A DNA stretch of 64,000 bases from Leptodesmis sichuanensis A121. Its GTDB lineage: Bacteria; Cyanobacteriota; Cyanobacteriia; Leptolyngbyales; Leptolyngbyaceae. The translations under genes were made by a program, and so were the position numbers. How positions within the stretch are numbered: position 1 is the first letter of the stretch; each line of letters opens with the position of its first letter. The stretch is from contig NZ_CP075171.1 in the NCBI RefSeq assembly GCF_021379005.1, forward strand, positions 744,001 to 808,000, written 5' to 3'. Below are positions 28,826 to 38,455 of the stretch, one piece after another. The notes under the pieces are model-generated. The model did no database searches. It worked only from the letters and a program-made list of their open reading frames with translations, and was not told where the DNA came from.

Positions 28826-28867
28826 AGTCTGCATGGTGAGCACTAAACCATGGATAGGCAGTTAACA

Positions 28868-29293
28868 ATGCAATCTGGCCCTGGCTTTTTGCCGACCTTT
28901 CTTTATTACTTCGTCGGAACCACGTTGATTGTGGTGCTTCTGATTCATCAGGGTGTGGGTAATTCCGCTCTTGCAGATGGCTCTGGAAATCCCTTTACCG
29001 TAGGGATTCTGTTTGGCTTGCTGGCTGGAGGCGTGGGCGCTTATTTTAACCGGCACGAGCTACTCACAATCCCGATCGCAAATCAGAAAGCTTTCGCTCA
29101 GAAACTGAATACGGTGCTGGCAGAAATGGGCTTCACCGAAGCGGATCGAGTAGAACAGGTCACTGTGTATGAGCGTCCCATTCCCAGTCGTTTCTTCTCC
29201 GGCAAACTTTTTGTCCAGTTAGAGAAGGAAAGCCTTACGCTTTCGGGGCGATCGCGGCTTGTGCGATCCTTGCAAAGGCAATTACAGCGATGA
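28868..29293 (+). CDS. Conserved cyanobacterial membrane protein, unknown function
   Basis: A protein of about 141 residues from ATG 28868; an alternative ATG at 28850 adds six residues. Two membrane helices lie at about residues 7-26 and 44-61, followed by a soluble C-terminal part (NTVLAEMGFTEADRVEQVTV, FSGKLFVQLEKESLTLSGR). I know of no assigned function. It begins 43 bp after the mfd stop, so it may share its transcript. Confidence 0.65.
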   Translation: MQSGPGFLPTFLYYFVGTTLIVVLLIHQGVGNSALADGSGNPFTVGILFGLLAGGVGAYFNRHELLTIPIANQKAFAQKLNTVLAEMGFTEADRVEQVTVYERPIPSRFFSGKLFVQLEKESLTLSGRSRLVRSLQRQLQR

Positions 29294-29602
29294 AGTCTGC
29301 TCTTATTTAGTAGCCAGTTAAATAAGTGTCAGTTATATCAGTAGGGAGAAAACATTCGAACTCATACAATTCTCTTCAATCTGCACCAGTATTTTTATCT
29401 CCCAGGAAATAGCTTCTTCATACCACTTTGAACTCTAGAATTGCGATGTTGGATTGGGTAATCCGGGCTGTAAGCATATTTTCAGCAGGCAGCGATCGCG
29501 CCTATTGTTCGAATCGGTATCAATTCTTCTTGATTGGGCGTAAATCTTTGGGAGATTCCGACATCTTAATCAGGCGACTGTCTACCGAGGTTCCCCGCTA
29601 TC
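29294..29602. other. Intergenic region
   Basis: About 309 bp. A 75-codon frame at 29428-29655 overlaps the start of the next gene in another phase and looks spurious. Nothing else is visible apart from the probable promoter of the next gene. Confidence 0.4.
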
Positions 29603-30910
29603 ATGAGCATTCCTTATTACCGATCGTCCAGCCCCGAAGAACAACGGTTATATGACCATCTGATCACTTGCCGTAAGGTGGAAGCCCCAGATCAATTACT
29701 GGATCGGTTTCAATCCTTATTTATAGACGGGATTGAGTATCCCGATTCAGAGATTCTGGAGACCCTGCATACGCTGGTCATGGCCCGTTCCGCAGACGAA
29801 GAGTTTAAATTTATTCTCAATCGCTGCTGCCGGATTTTGATTAACTTCTGGTGGTTTCAGCCCTCATTCCGTTGGGCGATCGCAGAACTGGTGTATCTCC
29901 TGCAGGCGGCTCCCAGAGGGGGAGTTAACCTACCCGCCAACCAGCGGCTCAGACGACTGGTCTATCAGTTTTTGCAGACCGAGGAGTACCAATCACTCCA
30001 GCGATTAGCCTATGTAGTTGAAGAAGGGGAAGACTTTGATTATCCTGATTACGCCAGCAGTCGCCGCACTCACCGATTTTTCCAGTCTGAGGGCAGCGGA
30101 GACGGAGCACCCCGATCGCTGCGGAACCTGATCCATCGCTATCCCTATCTCTATCCTTACTGTCTGGGAAGTCACACTAGCGATCACGAATTTGAAACGA
30201 TTCGACACCTGCAGACGGAACGGCAACGCAAGTTTGAGCGGGATCTATCTCGCTACATGACATTCCTGGTACAACAAACCAATGGTACAGTTCGATCCTC
30301 CGGTATTGAAATCAAAAATCCGACTCTGCTCAGCGATTCTCAGTTAAGGAGAACGGTGAAGCATTTCATTGGCCCAGTGGAAGGCACCTGTACCTATCAG
30401 GATCTCGCCAGACGCTTTCAGATCTACAGCAATCAGCAGCAGCCCTATCGAGTCTTTAAGGATCATTTATATGGCTATCTGATTGCTTCCATTGATGCGG
30501 CTAAACCGGACTATGGCAAGCACCACTTCAACGGTTGGTTGTACACCCAGCTTAAAAATACCCTGCCTCAGAGCGATACCCAGAATCTAAACAAGTTCCT
30601 GGTCACTCGCACCTGCCATCAACTGGTTGATTCATTGATCGCCAATCCGCAACAGTTCAGCCACCACCTGACCTTTATTGACTTAATTAATAATGTGGGA
30701 GCAACTCTGACGATTGGGCTGCTGCTCAAACTACTGTTACTTTGCACCAGTGTGCGATCGAATTTGGAAAAACGATTTGCCTCACTGTATAAGCACTATG
30801 AACCCGTTGCTGATGGTATCGACTGGCTAATTGAATCTTTGGAGAATTTACAAATTGCTTTCTCGATCCACTTTGGTGAAGTGAAATTCCCCTGTACCAG
30901 TCAACTGTAG
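29603..30910 (+). CDS. Conserved cyanobacterial hypothetical protein, 435 aa
   Basis: I do not recognise a named family. The protein begins MSIPYYRSSSPEEQRLYDHL and is largely helical, with FNRCCRILINFWW-like aromatic stretches, a middle region RSLRNLIHRYPYLYPYCLG, and a C-terminal half with GATLTIGLLLKLLLLC, which is hydrophobic but short. Length and codon use indicate a genuine gene. The stop is immediately adjacent to the stop of the convergent GlmS-like gene. Confidence 0.75.
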   Translation: MSIPYYRSSSPEEQRLYDHLITCRKVEAPDQLLDRFQSLFIDGIEYPDSEILETLHTLVMARSADEEFKFILNRCCRILINFWWFQPSFRWAIAELVYLLQAAPRGGVNLPANQRLRRLVYQFLQTEEYQSLQRLAYVVEEGEDFDYPDYASSRRTHRFFQSEGSGDGAPRSLRNLIHRYPYLYPYCLGSHTSDHEFETIRHLQTERQRKFERDLSRYMTFLVQQTNGTVRSSGIEIKNPTLLSDSQLRRTVKHFIGPVEGTCTYQDLARRFQIYSNQQQPYRVFKDHLYGYLIASIDAAKPDYGKHHFNGWLYTQLKNTLPQSDTQNLNKFLVTRTCHQLVDSLIANPQQFSHHLTFIDLINNVGATLTIGLLLKLLLLCTSVRSNLEKRFASLYKHYEPVADGIDWLIESLENLQIAFSIHFGEVKFPCTSQL

Positions 30911-32023
30911 TTAAGCCAGGGTTTTTGTGATATTTCTGGGGCGATCGACATCCAATCCCCGCAAAACAGCTATATGATAAGCCAGCAATTGCAGGGGAAT
31001 CACCGTTAACAGGGGCGAAAGTCGATAGTCCAGGTCAGGCAGGATAATTTGGGAGTCAAATAACGATGTTGTTTGAGCGGCCAAATTCTGACTGACTAGG
31101 CCGATCGCTGGAGAACCATGGGCTTTAGCCTTTTTAACCGTAGCCAGCATTATCTCAGAGCTTGAATCATTAGGCACGATCATAACCACGGGCACCCTGG
31201 CATCGAGTAAAGCGATCGGGCCGTGCAAAAACTCTCCTCCGGAATATCCTTCGGCATGAAGATAAGTGGTTTCTTTCAGCTTCAAAGCACCTTCCAGTGC
31301 GATCGCGCGATTCACTCCCCGTCCCAGCAAAATGCAATGTTCTGCTGCAACCAACTGCTGAGCTAGATCCTGAATTGTTTTTTCTTGATCCAGAACTTGC
31401 TGCATCAACGCGGGGATCTGTGACAGGGCTGCCAGGAGTTGGGACAAGTTCTCCTCTGATATGACTCGCCGTTGAACCGCTAAATCCAGCGTTAAACAGA
31501 AAAACACTACAAGTTGAGCTGTAAACGTTTTAGTTGCCGCAACTCCAATCTCTGAACCTGCCAGAGTCAACAGGGTGTGATCAACTTCCTGAGTCAGGGT
31601 ACTTCCAGGCTGGTTGGTGATCCCCAACCAGAAGGACGGCTGGATATGCCCCGATTGATCGCGGCGAACTTTTTCTAATTGCAGAGCAGCCAGCGTATCT
31701 GCCGTTTCTCCAGATTGGGTAACTGCGATCGTCAGAGTATTTGGAGTCAGCGGCCAGGGAGCCTCTTGAAACTCAGCCGCCGATCGTACTCGCGTGGGAA
31801 TCCCAGCTAGTTGCTCTAGCCAGTACTGAGCCACCAATCCAGCATGACGACTGGAGCCACAGGCCAGAATGTGAATTTCGTTTTCCTGTTTCCCAATCCC
31901 TAGTTTCCAATCCCTAATCCCCACCCTCCCATATCTCTCCAAACACCTGCCAACCACTTCCGGCTGCTGATAAATCTCCTGCAGCATGAAGTGGGGCGAT
32001 GTTACACTCAATACCTCTTCCAC
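30911..32023 (-). CDS. SIS-domain sugar isomerase/deaminase (GlmS isomerase part only)
   Basis: A 370-residue protein corresponding to the linker and both SIS domains of glucosamine-6-phosphate synthase: HFMLQEIYQQPEVV linker, ACGSSRHAGL, TQSGETADTLAAL, GSEIGVAATKTFTAQ, HAEGYSGGEFLHGPIAL and the C-terminal DVDRPRNITKTLA. The N-terminal glutaminase domain with its Cys nucleophile is absent. It therefore cannot use glutamine itself; it could use ammonia or act as a deaminase. A heptamer-derived insert (VGIRDWKLGIGKQ) sits at about residues 34-46. It starts 24 bp after the cellulose-synthase-like gene and is probably co-transcribed. Confidence 0.82.
   Translation of the reverse strand: MEEVLSVTSPHFMLQEIYQQPEVVGRCLERYGRVGIRDWKLGIGKQENEIHILACGSSRHAGLVAQYWLEQLAGIPTRVRSAAEFQEAPWPLTPNTLTIAVTQSGETADTLAALQLEKVRRDQSGHIQPSFWLGITNQPGSTLTQEVDHTLLTLAGSEIGVAATKTFTAQLVVFFCLTLDLAVQRRVISEENLSQLLAALSQIPALMQQVLDQEKTIQDLAQQLVAAEHCILLGRGVNRAIALEGALKLKETTYLHAEGYSGGEFLHGPIALLDARVPVVMIVPNDSSSEIMLATVKKAKAHGSPAIGLVSQNLAAQTTSLFDSQIILPDLDYRLSPLLTVIPLQLLAYHIAVLRGLDVDRPRNITKTLA
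31891..31930 (-). repeat. GGGATTAG-type heptamer repeats inside the GlmS-like gene
   Basis: CCCAATCCC/TCCCTAATCC units in frame within the coding region, just before the first SIS domain. Confidence 0.75.
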
Positions 32024-32047
32024 CTGTAATTCCTCATGAGTGCTGGG

Positions 32048-34288
32048 CTACAGCGATCGCTTGACCCTGCCAGCCCGTTTAACCCATGTCTGTGGTCGCA
32101 ACAGACTTCGCAACAGCAATCCCAGCATTTGCAACTCTCCGGGTGCCAATTGTCGCTGCCACTGACCGGGGGTACAAAACAGTAGCTCAACTAGGGCACG
32201 ATACTGCTCAGGAGACAATGGCTCAAATGCCAATTGCATGGTGACCGAGTTAGAGCCTGGTTCAATAGTGACAATCCGGCTGTTGAGAATCAATACCTCC
32301 TGGGGAATATGCAACACCACGGAGTCTCCTGGCAACAGCGAGGTCAATTCTTCCTCTACGTATAGGCTTATTTCAGTCTTGACTTCGGACATCCAATTTG
32401 TCCTGCCCTCAATCAAGCGATCGCCCACATACAACTTAATCGGATAACAACGCTGTAGAGGGTAGTGGATGGAAAGTTTTGGGATATCGAAAAGACTGCG
32501 AATCACTAACCCCAGCACGACCAGATTATATCCACTCCAAACCAGTCCTAACTTGAAAAACTCAAGGGTTTCAGGTTTGAAGAAGGTTTCATTGGGGTGA
32601 AGCAAATGGTAGCTCTGCCACAGAAAGCTTAGGATGGTTAGAATGCTTAGTCCCATCAACGGTGCTGCCAGCTTCCACTGAAACACCACATCAGTAGGGC
32701 TGGCCCCTTTAGGCGTCACCTGAAATCCTCTGGCAAAGGGACGGAATAGGGTTTGCAGCACCGTTGCCGCGATCGGAAAACAGGTTGCCACAGCATAAAT
32801 TTCTTGGGCAAAAGCGGCACTGGCCCGGTGATTAAGCCAGGAAAGCGTTGCTACCTGAGCCACATAAAGCGGCAGGAAGTAGTAGATCCATTCGCGCAAA
32901 GTGCTGGTGAATGGAACAATCCCAAAGAAAATGACCGAGATCGGCAGGATCATAAAGACGATGCGGATCGGGCTATTGAACCACTGAAAAATCCCCTCCA
33001 TGTAAGCAATTCGTTGCCGCCAAGTTAATCCAGGAATAGTTAAAGGATTTTCCTTCACAAAAAAAGCCTGGATGCTGCCCCGGCTCCAGCGCTGTCGTTG
33101 CAGAATCTGGGATGGCATATCTTCCGGCACCAGACCAGCACTGAGATTTTCGTCCAGGTAAACGATCTGATATCCCAGCGCAGCAATCCGAATCCCGGTA
33201 TACAGATCCTCAGAAACACTGCGAGTAACAAATCCACCCGCTTCTGCCAGAACATCGCGCCGTACCACAAACGAACTGCCGTAACAGAGGGCGCTATTCG
33301 CTCCATCCCGAATAAGTTGATAGTGACGGGCAAAGATTTCGTTTTCATGGGGCACCTCTTTTTCAATGCCCAGATTGCAGGCCAGCGGATCGGGATTGTA
33401 GAAGCACTGATGAGTTTGTACCATGCCGATCGTGCGATTCTGGAAAAAACCAACGGTGCGGCTCAGGAAGTTTTTAGTGGGAATAAAGTCAGCATCGAAA
33501 ACCACAATTAGATCGCCGTGAGTTCGGGCGATCGCATAGTTCAAATTTCCAGCTTTGGCATGCCGATTGGAGGGACGAGAGATGTAGTGACAACCCAATT
33601 CTCGTGCCAGTTGTTGAACTTCTGGGCGATCGCCATCATCCAGCAAATAGACCTGCTTGTTGGCATAGTTCATTGCTTGACAACCAATCACCGTGCGCCG
33701 TAGAATCACTACCGGTTCGTTGTAAGTAGGGATCAGTACATCGACCGAGGGCTGAAATAAACCTTCATTGACAGCCACTGCATACTGATCAGCTTCGCGC
33801 CGTCGATCGCGCTCCCGCATCATCAAAAACAACTGCACTGAATAGCCTGTGATCATCACCATTTCCAGGCCAAACAGTACCAGACTGGTTATGCCATTGA
33901 CGGGTGACGAGAAGTTAAGTGTAGCCAGCGATCGCCACAGAACATAGCGCAGAACCAATGCCAGCAGCATTACAACTATTAGCAAGCGTGACCAAGCTCG
34001 TGGTTGAGGTGAGAGCCGGATGAGTGCTTGTGCAATTAGCAGCACAATCAAACAGAGTATCCAGCCCGCACCCTGGGATGAAGCCCGGAGATAGTTCGCG
34101 AATTCCTGATGCCACTCTGCGATTGCAGAAAACCAGGGAACAGCATTTTCTTGGCAGGAGCGAGTTAGCGCGATCGTTCCAAAGCTGATTGCAATACCAA
34201 GTAAGAACAGTCCTAGCCACTGGAATGGAAGTCTGATTCCCCCAGGATAAGATTTAGCTCGTCGAGCGTGATATCGTCTTGTAATCAC
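32048..34288 (-). CDS. Cellulose-synthase-like (BcsA/GT2) membrane glycosyltransferase
   Basis: This is a 746-residue processive family-2 glycosyltransferase with a GTG start. N-terminal membrane helices lie at about 20-40, 78-96 and 103-160. The GT-A domain shows VLIPTYNEP, LLDDGDRPE (about 214), VFDADFIP (about 264), SVSEDLYTG (about 357, where Ser replaces the usual Thr of TED) and the QRQRW acceptor motif (about 398). Four or more C-terminal helices follow, then a PilZ-like domain (about 600-700) that in BcsA binds cyclic-di-GMP; the RxxxR motif is not clear. It probably makes an extracellular beta-glucan. The neighbouring SIS protein hints at an amino-sugar link (inference). Confidence 0.88.
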   Translation of the reverse strand: MITRRYHARRAKSYPGGIRLPFQWLGLFLLGIAISFGTIALTRSCQENAVPWFSAIAEWHQEFANYLRASSQGAGWILCLIVLLIAQALIRLSPQPRAWSRLLIVVMLLALVLRYVLWRSLATLNFSSPVNGITSLVLFGLEMVMITGYSVQLFLMMRERDRRREADQYAVAVNEGLFQPSVDVLIPTYNEPVVILRRTVIGCQAMNYANKQVYLLDDGDRPEVQQLARELGCHYISRPSNRHAKAGNLNYAIARTHGDLIVVFDADFIPTKNFLSRTVGFFQNRTIGMVQTHQCFYNPDPLACNLGIEKEVPHENEIFARHYQLIRDGANSALCYGSSFVVRRDVLAEAGGFVTRSVSEDLYTGIRIAALGYQIVYLDENLSAGLVPEDMPSQILQRQRWSRGSIQAFFVKENPLTIPGLTWRQRIAYMEGIFQWFNSPIRIVFMILPISVIFFGIVPFTSTLREWIYYFLPLYVAQVATLSWLNHRASAAFAQEIYAVATCFPIAATVLQTLFRPFARGFQVTPKGASPTDVVFQWKLAAPLMGLSILTILSFLWQSYHLLHPNETFFKPETLEFFKLGLVWSGYNLVVLGLVIRSLFDIPKLSIHYPLQRCYPIKLYVGDRLIEGRTNWMSEVKTEISLYVEEELTSLLPGDSVVLHIPQEVLILNSRIVTIEPGSNSVTMQLAFEPLSPEQYRALVELLFCTPGQWQRQLAPGELQMLGLLLRSLLRPQTWVKRAGRVKRSL

Positions 34289-34733
34289 CGCAGTTAGCCT
34301 ATTGAAAATTCAGTGGGCAAAAATTTCTGGTCACTTATCACAAGGGAACGTATGGCTTTGTCACTCTTTGACAAATAGCCCTTAGATTTGTGTACACATG
34401 CAAATACGGGTAGGAGACGGTATCAGACGCGAAGGTTTACATATTTTAACAATTCTGGCTAGCAAATAAACGGTCTGAGACAACCTTTGAGAGACCCTAT
34501 CAGAAGATAGGAAGTCTGTCAGTTTTGTTCCCACTTCCAAAAAAGAACCTCAGGAGAATGTTAGAAACTTGATGAGCCGGAACTGTAATTGACTATCAGG
34601 TTAAGAAGCACCATAAAGAAAAATGGCAGAAGGCAGAGGATAGAGGGCTGAAGGAGTATTTTTGCCTTCTTCTACCTTCTGTCTTCTGCCTTCATCAACC
34701 AATGAATTAACCTTCGTTAGCAGTGAATTTGCT
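34289..34733. other. Intergenic region with a large imperfect hairpin
   Basis: 445 bp without a gene. At about 34624-34695, GAAGGCAGA-type repeats face TCTGCCTTC-type repeats across a TATTTTT loop, giving a long imperfect stem between the divergently oriented units. It could be an STRR cluster or a terminator of the kinase gene. Confidence 0.5.
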
Positions 34734-36185
34734 TTACTGTTCCTCAGTTGGCTCTGCCAGACGTGGCAAGGTAATGACATAGCGATATCCTGATTCAGGG
34801 GTACCCTGAATCGTAATTTTGCCTCCGTGAAACTCAGCTAATTGCTGGCTCAGCAGTAGCCCCAGATTTTTCCGAAGGGGTTCATTTGGCATTGCTGCTT
34901 CAGCGGTGGAAGTACTGAGCTTCGTAGCGCTATAGGTTTCATCGACCAACCCAATACTTGCTTGCAAGCATTGATTTGCAAGTTCCTCCTGCTTCATCAC
35001 GGTAGCAGCAGTTCCCACCAGGACTGTCGAATTATAGATTTCGGAGTAGGGAAGCCCTTCTCCTAACCAGGGATGCGATACCCAAATGGATAGATTTAAG
35101 CTGTTTTCTCGACGGGAAACATGCAACCGCACAATACTACCTGCTGTTGAAGTTTGAATCACGCTAAACATCAGGTGATACAGCATTTGCCGCACTTTAT
35201 CTTTATCAATTAGCCAGATCCGCCGCCCCGGTTCAACGGTCAATCGAATTTGCTGTTCTCGGCGTTGGGCTGCCTGCTCCAGGCTTGAAATTGCTTGCTG
35301 GCAAAGCATTTCAATGTCCACAGAGTTAAGATTCAAGCTCTGCTGATCGTCCTTCACTTCAGATAAATGAACAATTTCATTCATCAAAGATAGGAGATAT
35401 TGCCCACTGTTGTGGATGATGTTGAGATATTCCTTCTGTTTACTGGTTAATGGCCCGTAAATTTCTCGGAGCAGGACACTGGCCATCCCCATCACTGAAG
35501 TTAAAGGAGTTCGTAATTCCTGAGTTAAATGTCCGAGTAAATCGACCCTGGTTTGGTCAATGGATGGTAAACAAATAACATTGGGTACTGCAGCAGGAGT
35601 AGGTTCTGGCCGGGAAGCGATCGGCTCTGCTGGTTGAGAACGCTGTTGTTCAAACTCGCTCATGCACCAGCGAGCCATTAATTGTAAAAAGGCAATGTCT
35701 CGGGTGCCAAATTTGCGCGGGGTAACATCCAGAACGGCCAGGGTGCCAATGCAGAACCCCGTAGACATAATTAAAGGGACACCCAGGTAAGCCCGGATGC
35801 CGTACTGATAGACCAGTAGACTGTTGGCGAAAGCTGGATGAGCCAGGGTGTCTTCAATAATTAAGGTTTGCTGGCTATCCACCACATAGGTGCAAAAAGA
35901 ATCCAACCGGGGCAACTGACGAGAGGTTGCCAGGGCATTCATTAATCCCAGAGTCGATAGGCCAACCGCTGATTTAAATCGTTGGCGATCGCTCTCCATT
36001 ACTCCCAAAATACAGATCGGTATCTCTAAAGCTTGAGTGGCAGTTTGGGTAGCTTCTTCAAACACTGGGATACTCTCCATTTGCAGTAGCCCAAGGTCTG
36101 TAATGGCGCTCATGCGCTGCTCTTCTCGTGCTGCAGCGGTCAAGCCATCTAAGCGACAAAATAACCGATTTTCGTGACTGATCAT
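34734..36185 (-). CDS. GAF-domain histidine-kinase homologue lacking key catalytic residues
   Basis: The protein has about 483 residues from ATG 36185 (MISHENRLFCRLDGL); an earlier in-frame codon at 36251 is less typical. After an N-terminal helix (AAAREEQRMSAITDLGLL) comes a GAF domain at about 45-180 with DSFCTYVV and AYLGVPLIMSTGFCIGTLAV. The dimerisation helix reads LTQELRTPLTSVMGM, so the phosphoacceptor His before ELRTPL is Gln. In the ATPase domain the N-box Asn is Ser (HLMFSVIQTS), a DxGxG box is not visible, and only a weak GLG-like LGLLLSQ with FHGGKITIQG remains. It looks like a pseudokinase with a sensing or scaffolding role. Confidence 0.82.
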   Translation of the reverse strand: MISHENRLFCRLDGLTAAAREEQRMSAITDLGLLQMESIPVFEEATQTATQALEIPICILGVMESDRQRFKSAVGLSTLGLMNALATSRQLPRLDSFCTYVVDSQQTLIIEDTLAHPAFANSLLVYQYGIRAYLGVPLIMSTGFCIGTLAVLDVTPRKFGTRDIAFLQLMARWCMSEFEQQRSQPAEPIASRPEPTPAAVPNVICLPSIDQTRVDLLGHLTQELRTPLTSVMGMASVLLREIYGPLTSKQKEYLNIIHNSGQYLLSLMNEIVHLSEVKDDQQSLNLNSVDIEMLCQQAISSLEQAAQRREQQIRLTVEPGRRIWLIDKDKVRQMLYHLMFSVIQTSTAGSIVRLHVSRRENSLNLSIWVSHPWLGEGLPYSEIYNSTVLVGTAATVMKQEELANQCLQASIGLVDETYSATKLSTSTAEAAMPNEPLRKNLGLLLSQQLAEFHGGKITIQGTPESGYRYVITLPRLAEPTEEQ

Positions 36186-36390
36186 ACCGACCCATAACCC
36201 CCGTTTTATCTTCCACCAGAATTCCCGCCCAACTCCTGCAATGAACGGCAAGAAGACAGGGGAGAATACGGAATTTTGCAGGCTGGAATTCAGAAAAACA
36301 GGAAGATTTACGGAACTCGGTGAGCAGAATTAGAGAAAATCTTGGCACCAATTTAAAGTTCAAACTCTAAAATCCAAGATCCAAAAATTT

Positions 36391-37170
36391 TTATACCCAG
36401 GCTGGATGAGCCATCAGAGAGGCCATTACCCGTACTCCTCGCAACTGATTTGAAAGCGGCAAGTGGCCTCTAGGAGCGGTCAGGTTCCAGGTAAATTCCT
36501 GGGGATAGCGTGTCCAATTATTGCCCGTTTTCCAGCCAATTTTAGGCCAGAGTTTGTCCCAATTCTTGCCAACGCTTAACCAAATTTCTCGTTGCACCGA
36601 GAAGCCAAAAAGCCCTTCAGAATGAACCAGCCAGAGAGCATTAATGGTTTGTAAATCAGTGATGGGAAATTGATCGACCTCAGTAAAGTAAACCCATTTG
36701 CGCTGAACGGCTTGTGGCCCTGCCAATTCACACAGCTTCTGTAGAGTCAGTTGATCGGCTGCTTGAAAGTCTTGTTTCGCGAGGAGTTGTTGCAAAGGGC
36801 GGTAGGCGATCGCAGCCTGCGATCGCAACGGCACTACTCCATCTGGAAAATGCGTTTGCAAAAACTCAGCCGATTCTGGTGTATCAGCCGCCAACAGGCT
36901 TTGATAGGCCAACCCAGCAACCAGATTCGGTTTGAGAGGACTGGCAGAGGAATTGGAGGGTGAGTCTGCTAAACCCTGTAACTCTGCCGTTTGCTCTAAT
37001 AAAAACTGCCTCAATACGGCCAATCCTACCTCCCCCTTAGTAGCCAAATCTTTCACCTGTTGTAGTTGATTCTTCTCAGAGGCTGACTTAAGAGTGGTTA
37101 ACAGATCATCTAAATTTGTGGCACCGGATTCAGGCATAGAAGAAGCGGAATGGGTAGAAAAACTATTCAT
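36391..37170 (-). CDS. GUN4-domain protein
   Basis: This 259-residue protein has an N-terminal helical part (residues about 20-130, KGEVGLAVLRQFLLEQTAELQ) and a C-terminal GUN4 domain (about 130-259) with LQQLLAKQDFQAADQLT, INALWLVHSEGLFGFSVQREIW and NWDKLWPKIGWK. GUN4 binds protoporphyrins and stimulates magnesium chelatase in chlorophyll synthesis. Cyanobacteria have several GUN4-domain proteins, and this one has the two-part build of the genuine regulator. It is leftward, 205 bp upstream of the kinase-like gene. Confidence 0.88.
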   Translation of the reverse strand: MNSFSTHSASSMPESGATNLDDLLTTLKSASEKNQLQQVKDLATKGEVGLAVLRQFLLEQTAELQGLADSPSNSSASPLKPNLVAGLAYQSLLAADTPESAEFLQTHFPDGVVPLRSQAAIAYRPLQQLLAKQDFQAADQLTLQKLCELAGPQAVQRKWVYFTEVDQFPITDLQTINALWLVHSEGLFGFSVQREIWLSVGKNWDKLWPKIGWKTGNNWTRYPQEFTWNLTAPRGHLPLSNQLRGVRVMASLMAHPAWV

Positions 37171-37331
37171 TTACAAGCAGATAAAAGGACTTCTGAACGG
37201 GCATGGATCAGTCTAAATTCTACCGTTTACCGTCTGCCACTGCCCTTCTATTTGACTGTCTACGATAGTGTTTCAAATCTGTTGTTTTTGTCTGTAGAGC
37301 CGTTCCGCCGGAACGTCTTTACGAAATACCC

Positions 37332-37850
37332 CTAGCCTGCTACCTGCCGGATCCGCTGAATCAGGCCAGAGGTGGAACTGGGAATTTCAATCTGAATTAG
37401 CTCTACCCGCCCACCATAAGCATGAACAATTTGGGCTTCGGGAAGAGTGTCAATTCGATAGTCCCCACCTTTGACATAAATATCTGGCTGCAGAGCCGCA
37501 ATCAGGCCACTGGCGGTTGTCTCGTCAAACAGCACCACCCCATCCACCGCCTTGAGTGCCGCTAAAACTTCGGCTCGTTGGGCCTCTGGCACGATCGGAC
37601 GTGGTGGCAAACTAGCGGGCTGAGGCTTGATCGTGCGAACGGAGCGATCGCTATTGAGGCCAATCACCAACGTTTTTCCCAGCGCTCTCGCTGCTTTCAA
37701 GTAGCGCACATGACCTGCATGCAGCAAGTCAAAACAGCCGTTGGTAAATACCAGAGGCCGCCAGCGTTCCGGGTGTGTTGCGATCGCCGCCTGCAGTTCC
37801 GCCAACTCATACACCCCTTCAATTCTGTCCTTCACCTGTGAATCACCCAT
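37332..37850 (-). CDS. rfaE2: D-glycero-beta-D-manno-heptose 1-phosphate adenylyltransferase (RfaE2-like)
   Basis: A 172-residue nucleotidyltransferase of the cytidylyltransferase fold. VFTNGCFDLLHAGHVRYLKA holds the HxGH motif, LVIGLNSDRSVRTIKP follows, and PDIYVKGGDYRIDTLPEA is the second conserved block. It activates heptose for lipopolysaccharide core synthesis. The separate (non-fused) form is usual in cyanobacteria. Upstream (37896-37996) lies a block of heptamer repeats. Confidence 0.88.
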   Translation of the reverse strand: MGDSQVKDRIEGVYELAELQAAIATHPERWRPLVFTNGCFDLLHAGHVRYLKAARALGKTLVIGLNSDRSVRTIKPQPASLPPRPIVPEAQRAEVLAALKAVDGVVLFDETTASGLIAALQPDIYVKGGDYRIDTLPEAQIVHAYGGRVELIQIEIPSSTSGLIQRIRQVAG

Positions 37851-37895
37851 CTTTCTTGATTTCCATCACGTTCCTTTCGACTGAAACTCTATACC

Positions 37896-37996
37896 ATTTT
37901 GGATTTTAGATTTTGGATTTTGGATTTCTCCCCCCGATCCCTGATTCCTAATCCCTACTCCCCGATCCCTAATCCCCACCTCCCAATCCCTCTCCC
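37896..37996. repeat. Intergenic AAAATCC/TAATCCC heptamer repeat block
   Basis: AAATCCAAAATC-type units (as complement) followed by CCCCGATCCCTAATCCC-type units. The open frame at 37866-38087 is made of these repeats and is not a gene. The rest of 37997-38439 shows nothing definable. Confidence 0.9.
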
Positions 37997-38455
37997 GGAA
38001 TTCACATTTATTTAAGATTCTTCCAGTCATCCTGCGCGAATATACGCTAATCTTTCGTGAGGCAGAGTCTTGGGGTGTCTGGTTCACCTAAGCTTTGTTT
38101 AATAAATTCCATCTTTAAAGGTTTGAAAAGGGGCTATATCTGCCTTAGACCGATCCTCTAAGCTAGATGAACCTTTTTCAGAAATGGCTGTGAGGAGACG
38201 GGAATCAGTAGATGGAATCAGGCGTGCGTTGTAGGTGAATCCGAACCTGTCAGATTTACTACCCGTTCGTTACACTGCATTTTACTGATGTGGCTTTTCC
38301 CCGGATTAACAGGATCTCCGTAAGAAAACTGAGGTAACGCTCGATCGCTTACTGAAAGCCTGTAGATCCGCAGATGCAATCGATTAAAATAGCCTGCTTT
38401 AGTAGGCAATAACTCGTATCCACCCTGGTGTCCTGATTTAGGAGGTGAATTACTC

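Noticed and set aside
29500-29530. GTTCGAATC sequence suggesting a tRNA T-arm
   Set aside because: No acceptor stem, anticodon arm or CCA-side pairing could be found around it.
29428-29655. 75-codon frame on the plus strand
   Set aside because: Overlaps the start of the 435-residue gene in another phase and resembles no protein family.
37866-38087. 73-codon frame on the minus strand
   Set aside because: Consists mostly of translated heptamer repeats in an intergenic region.
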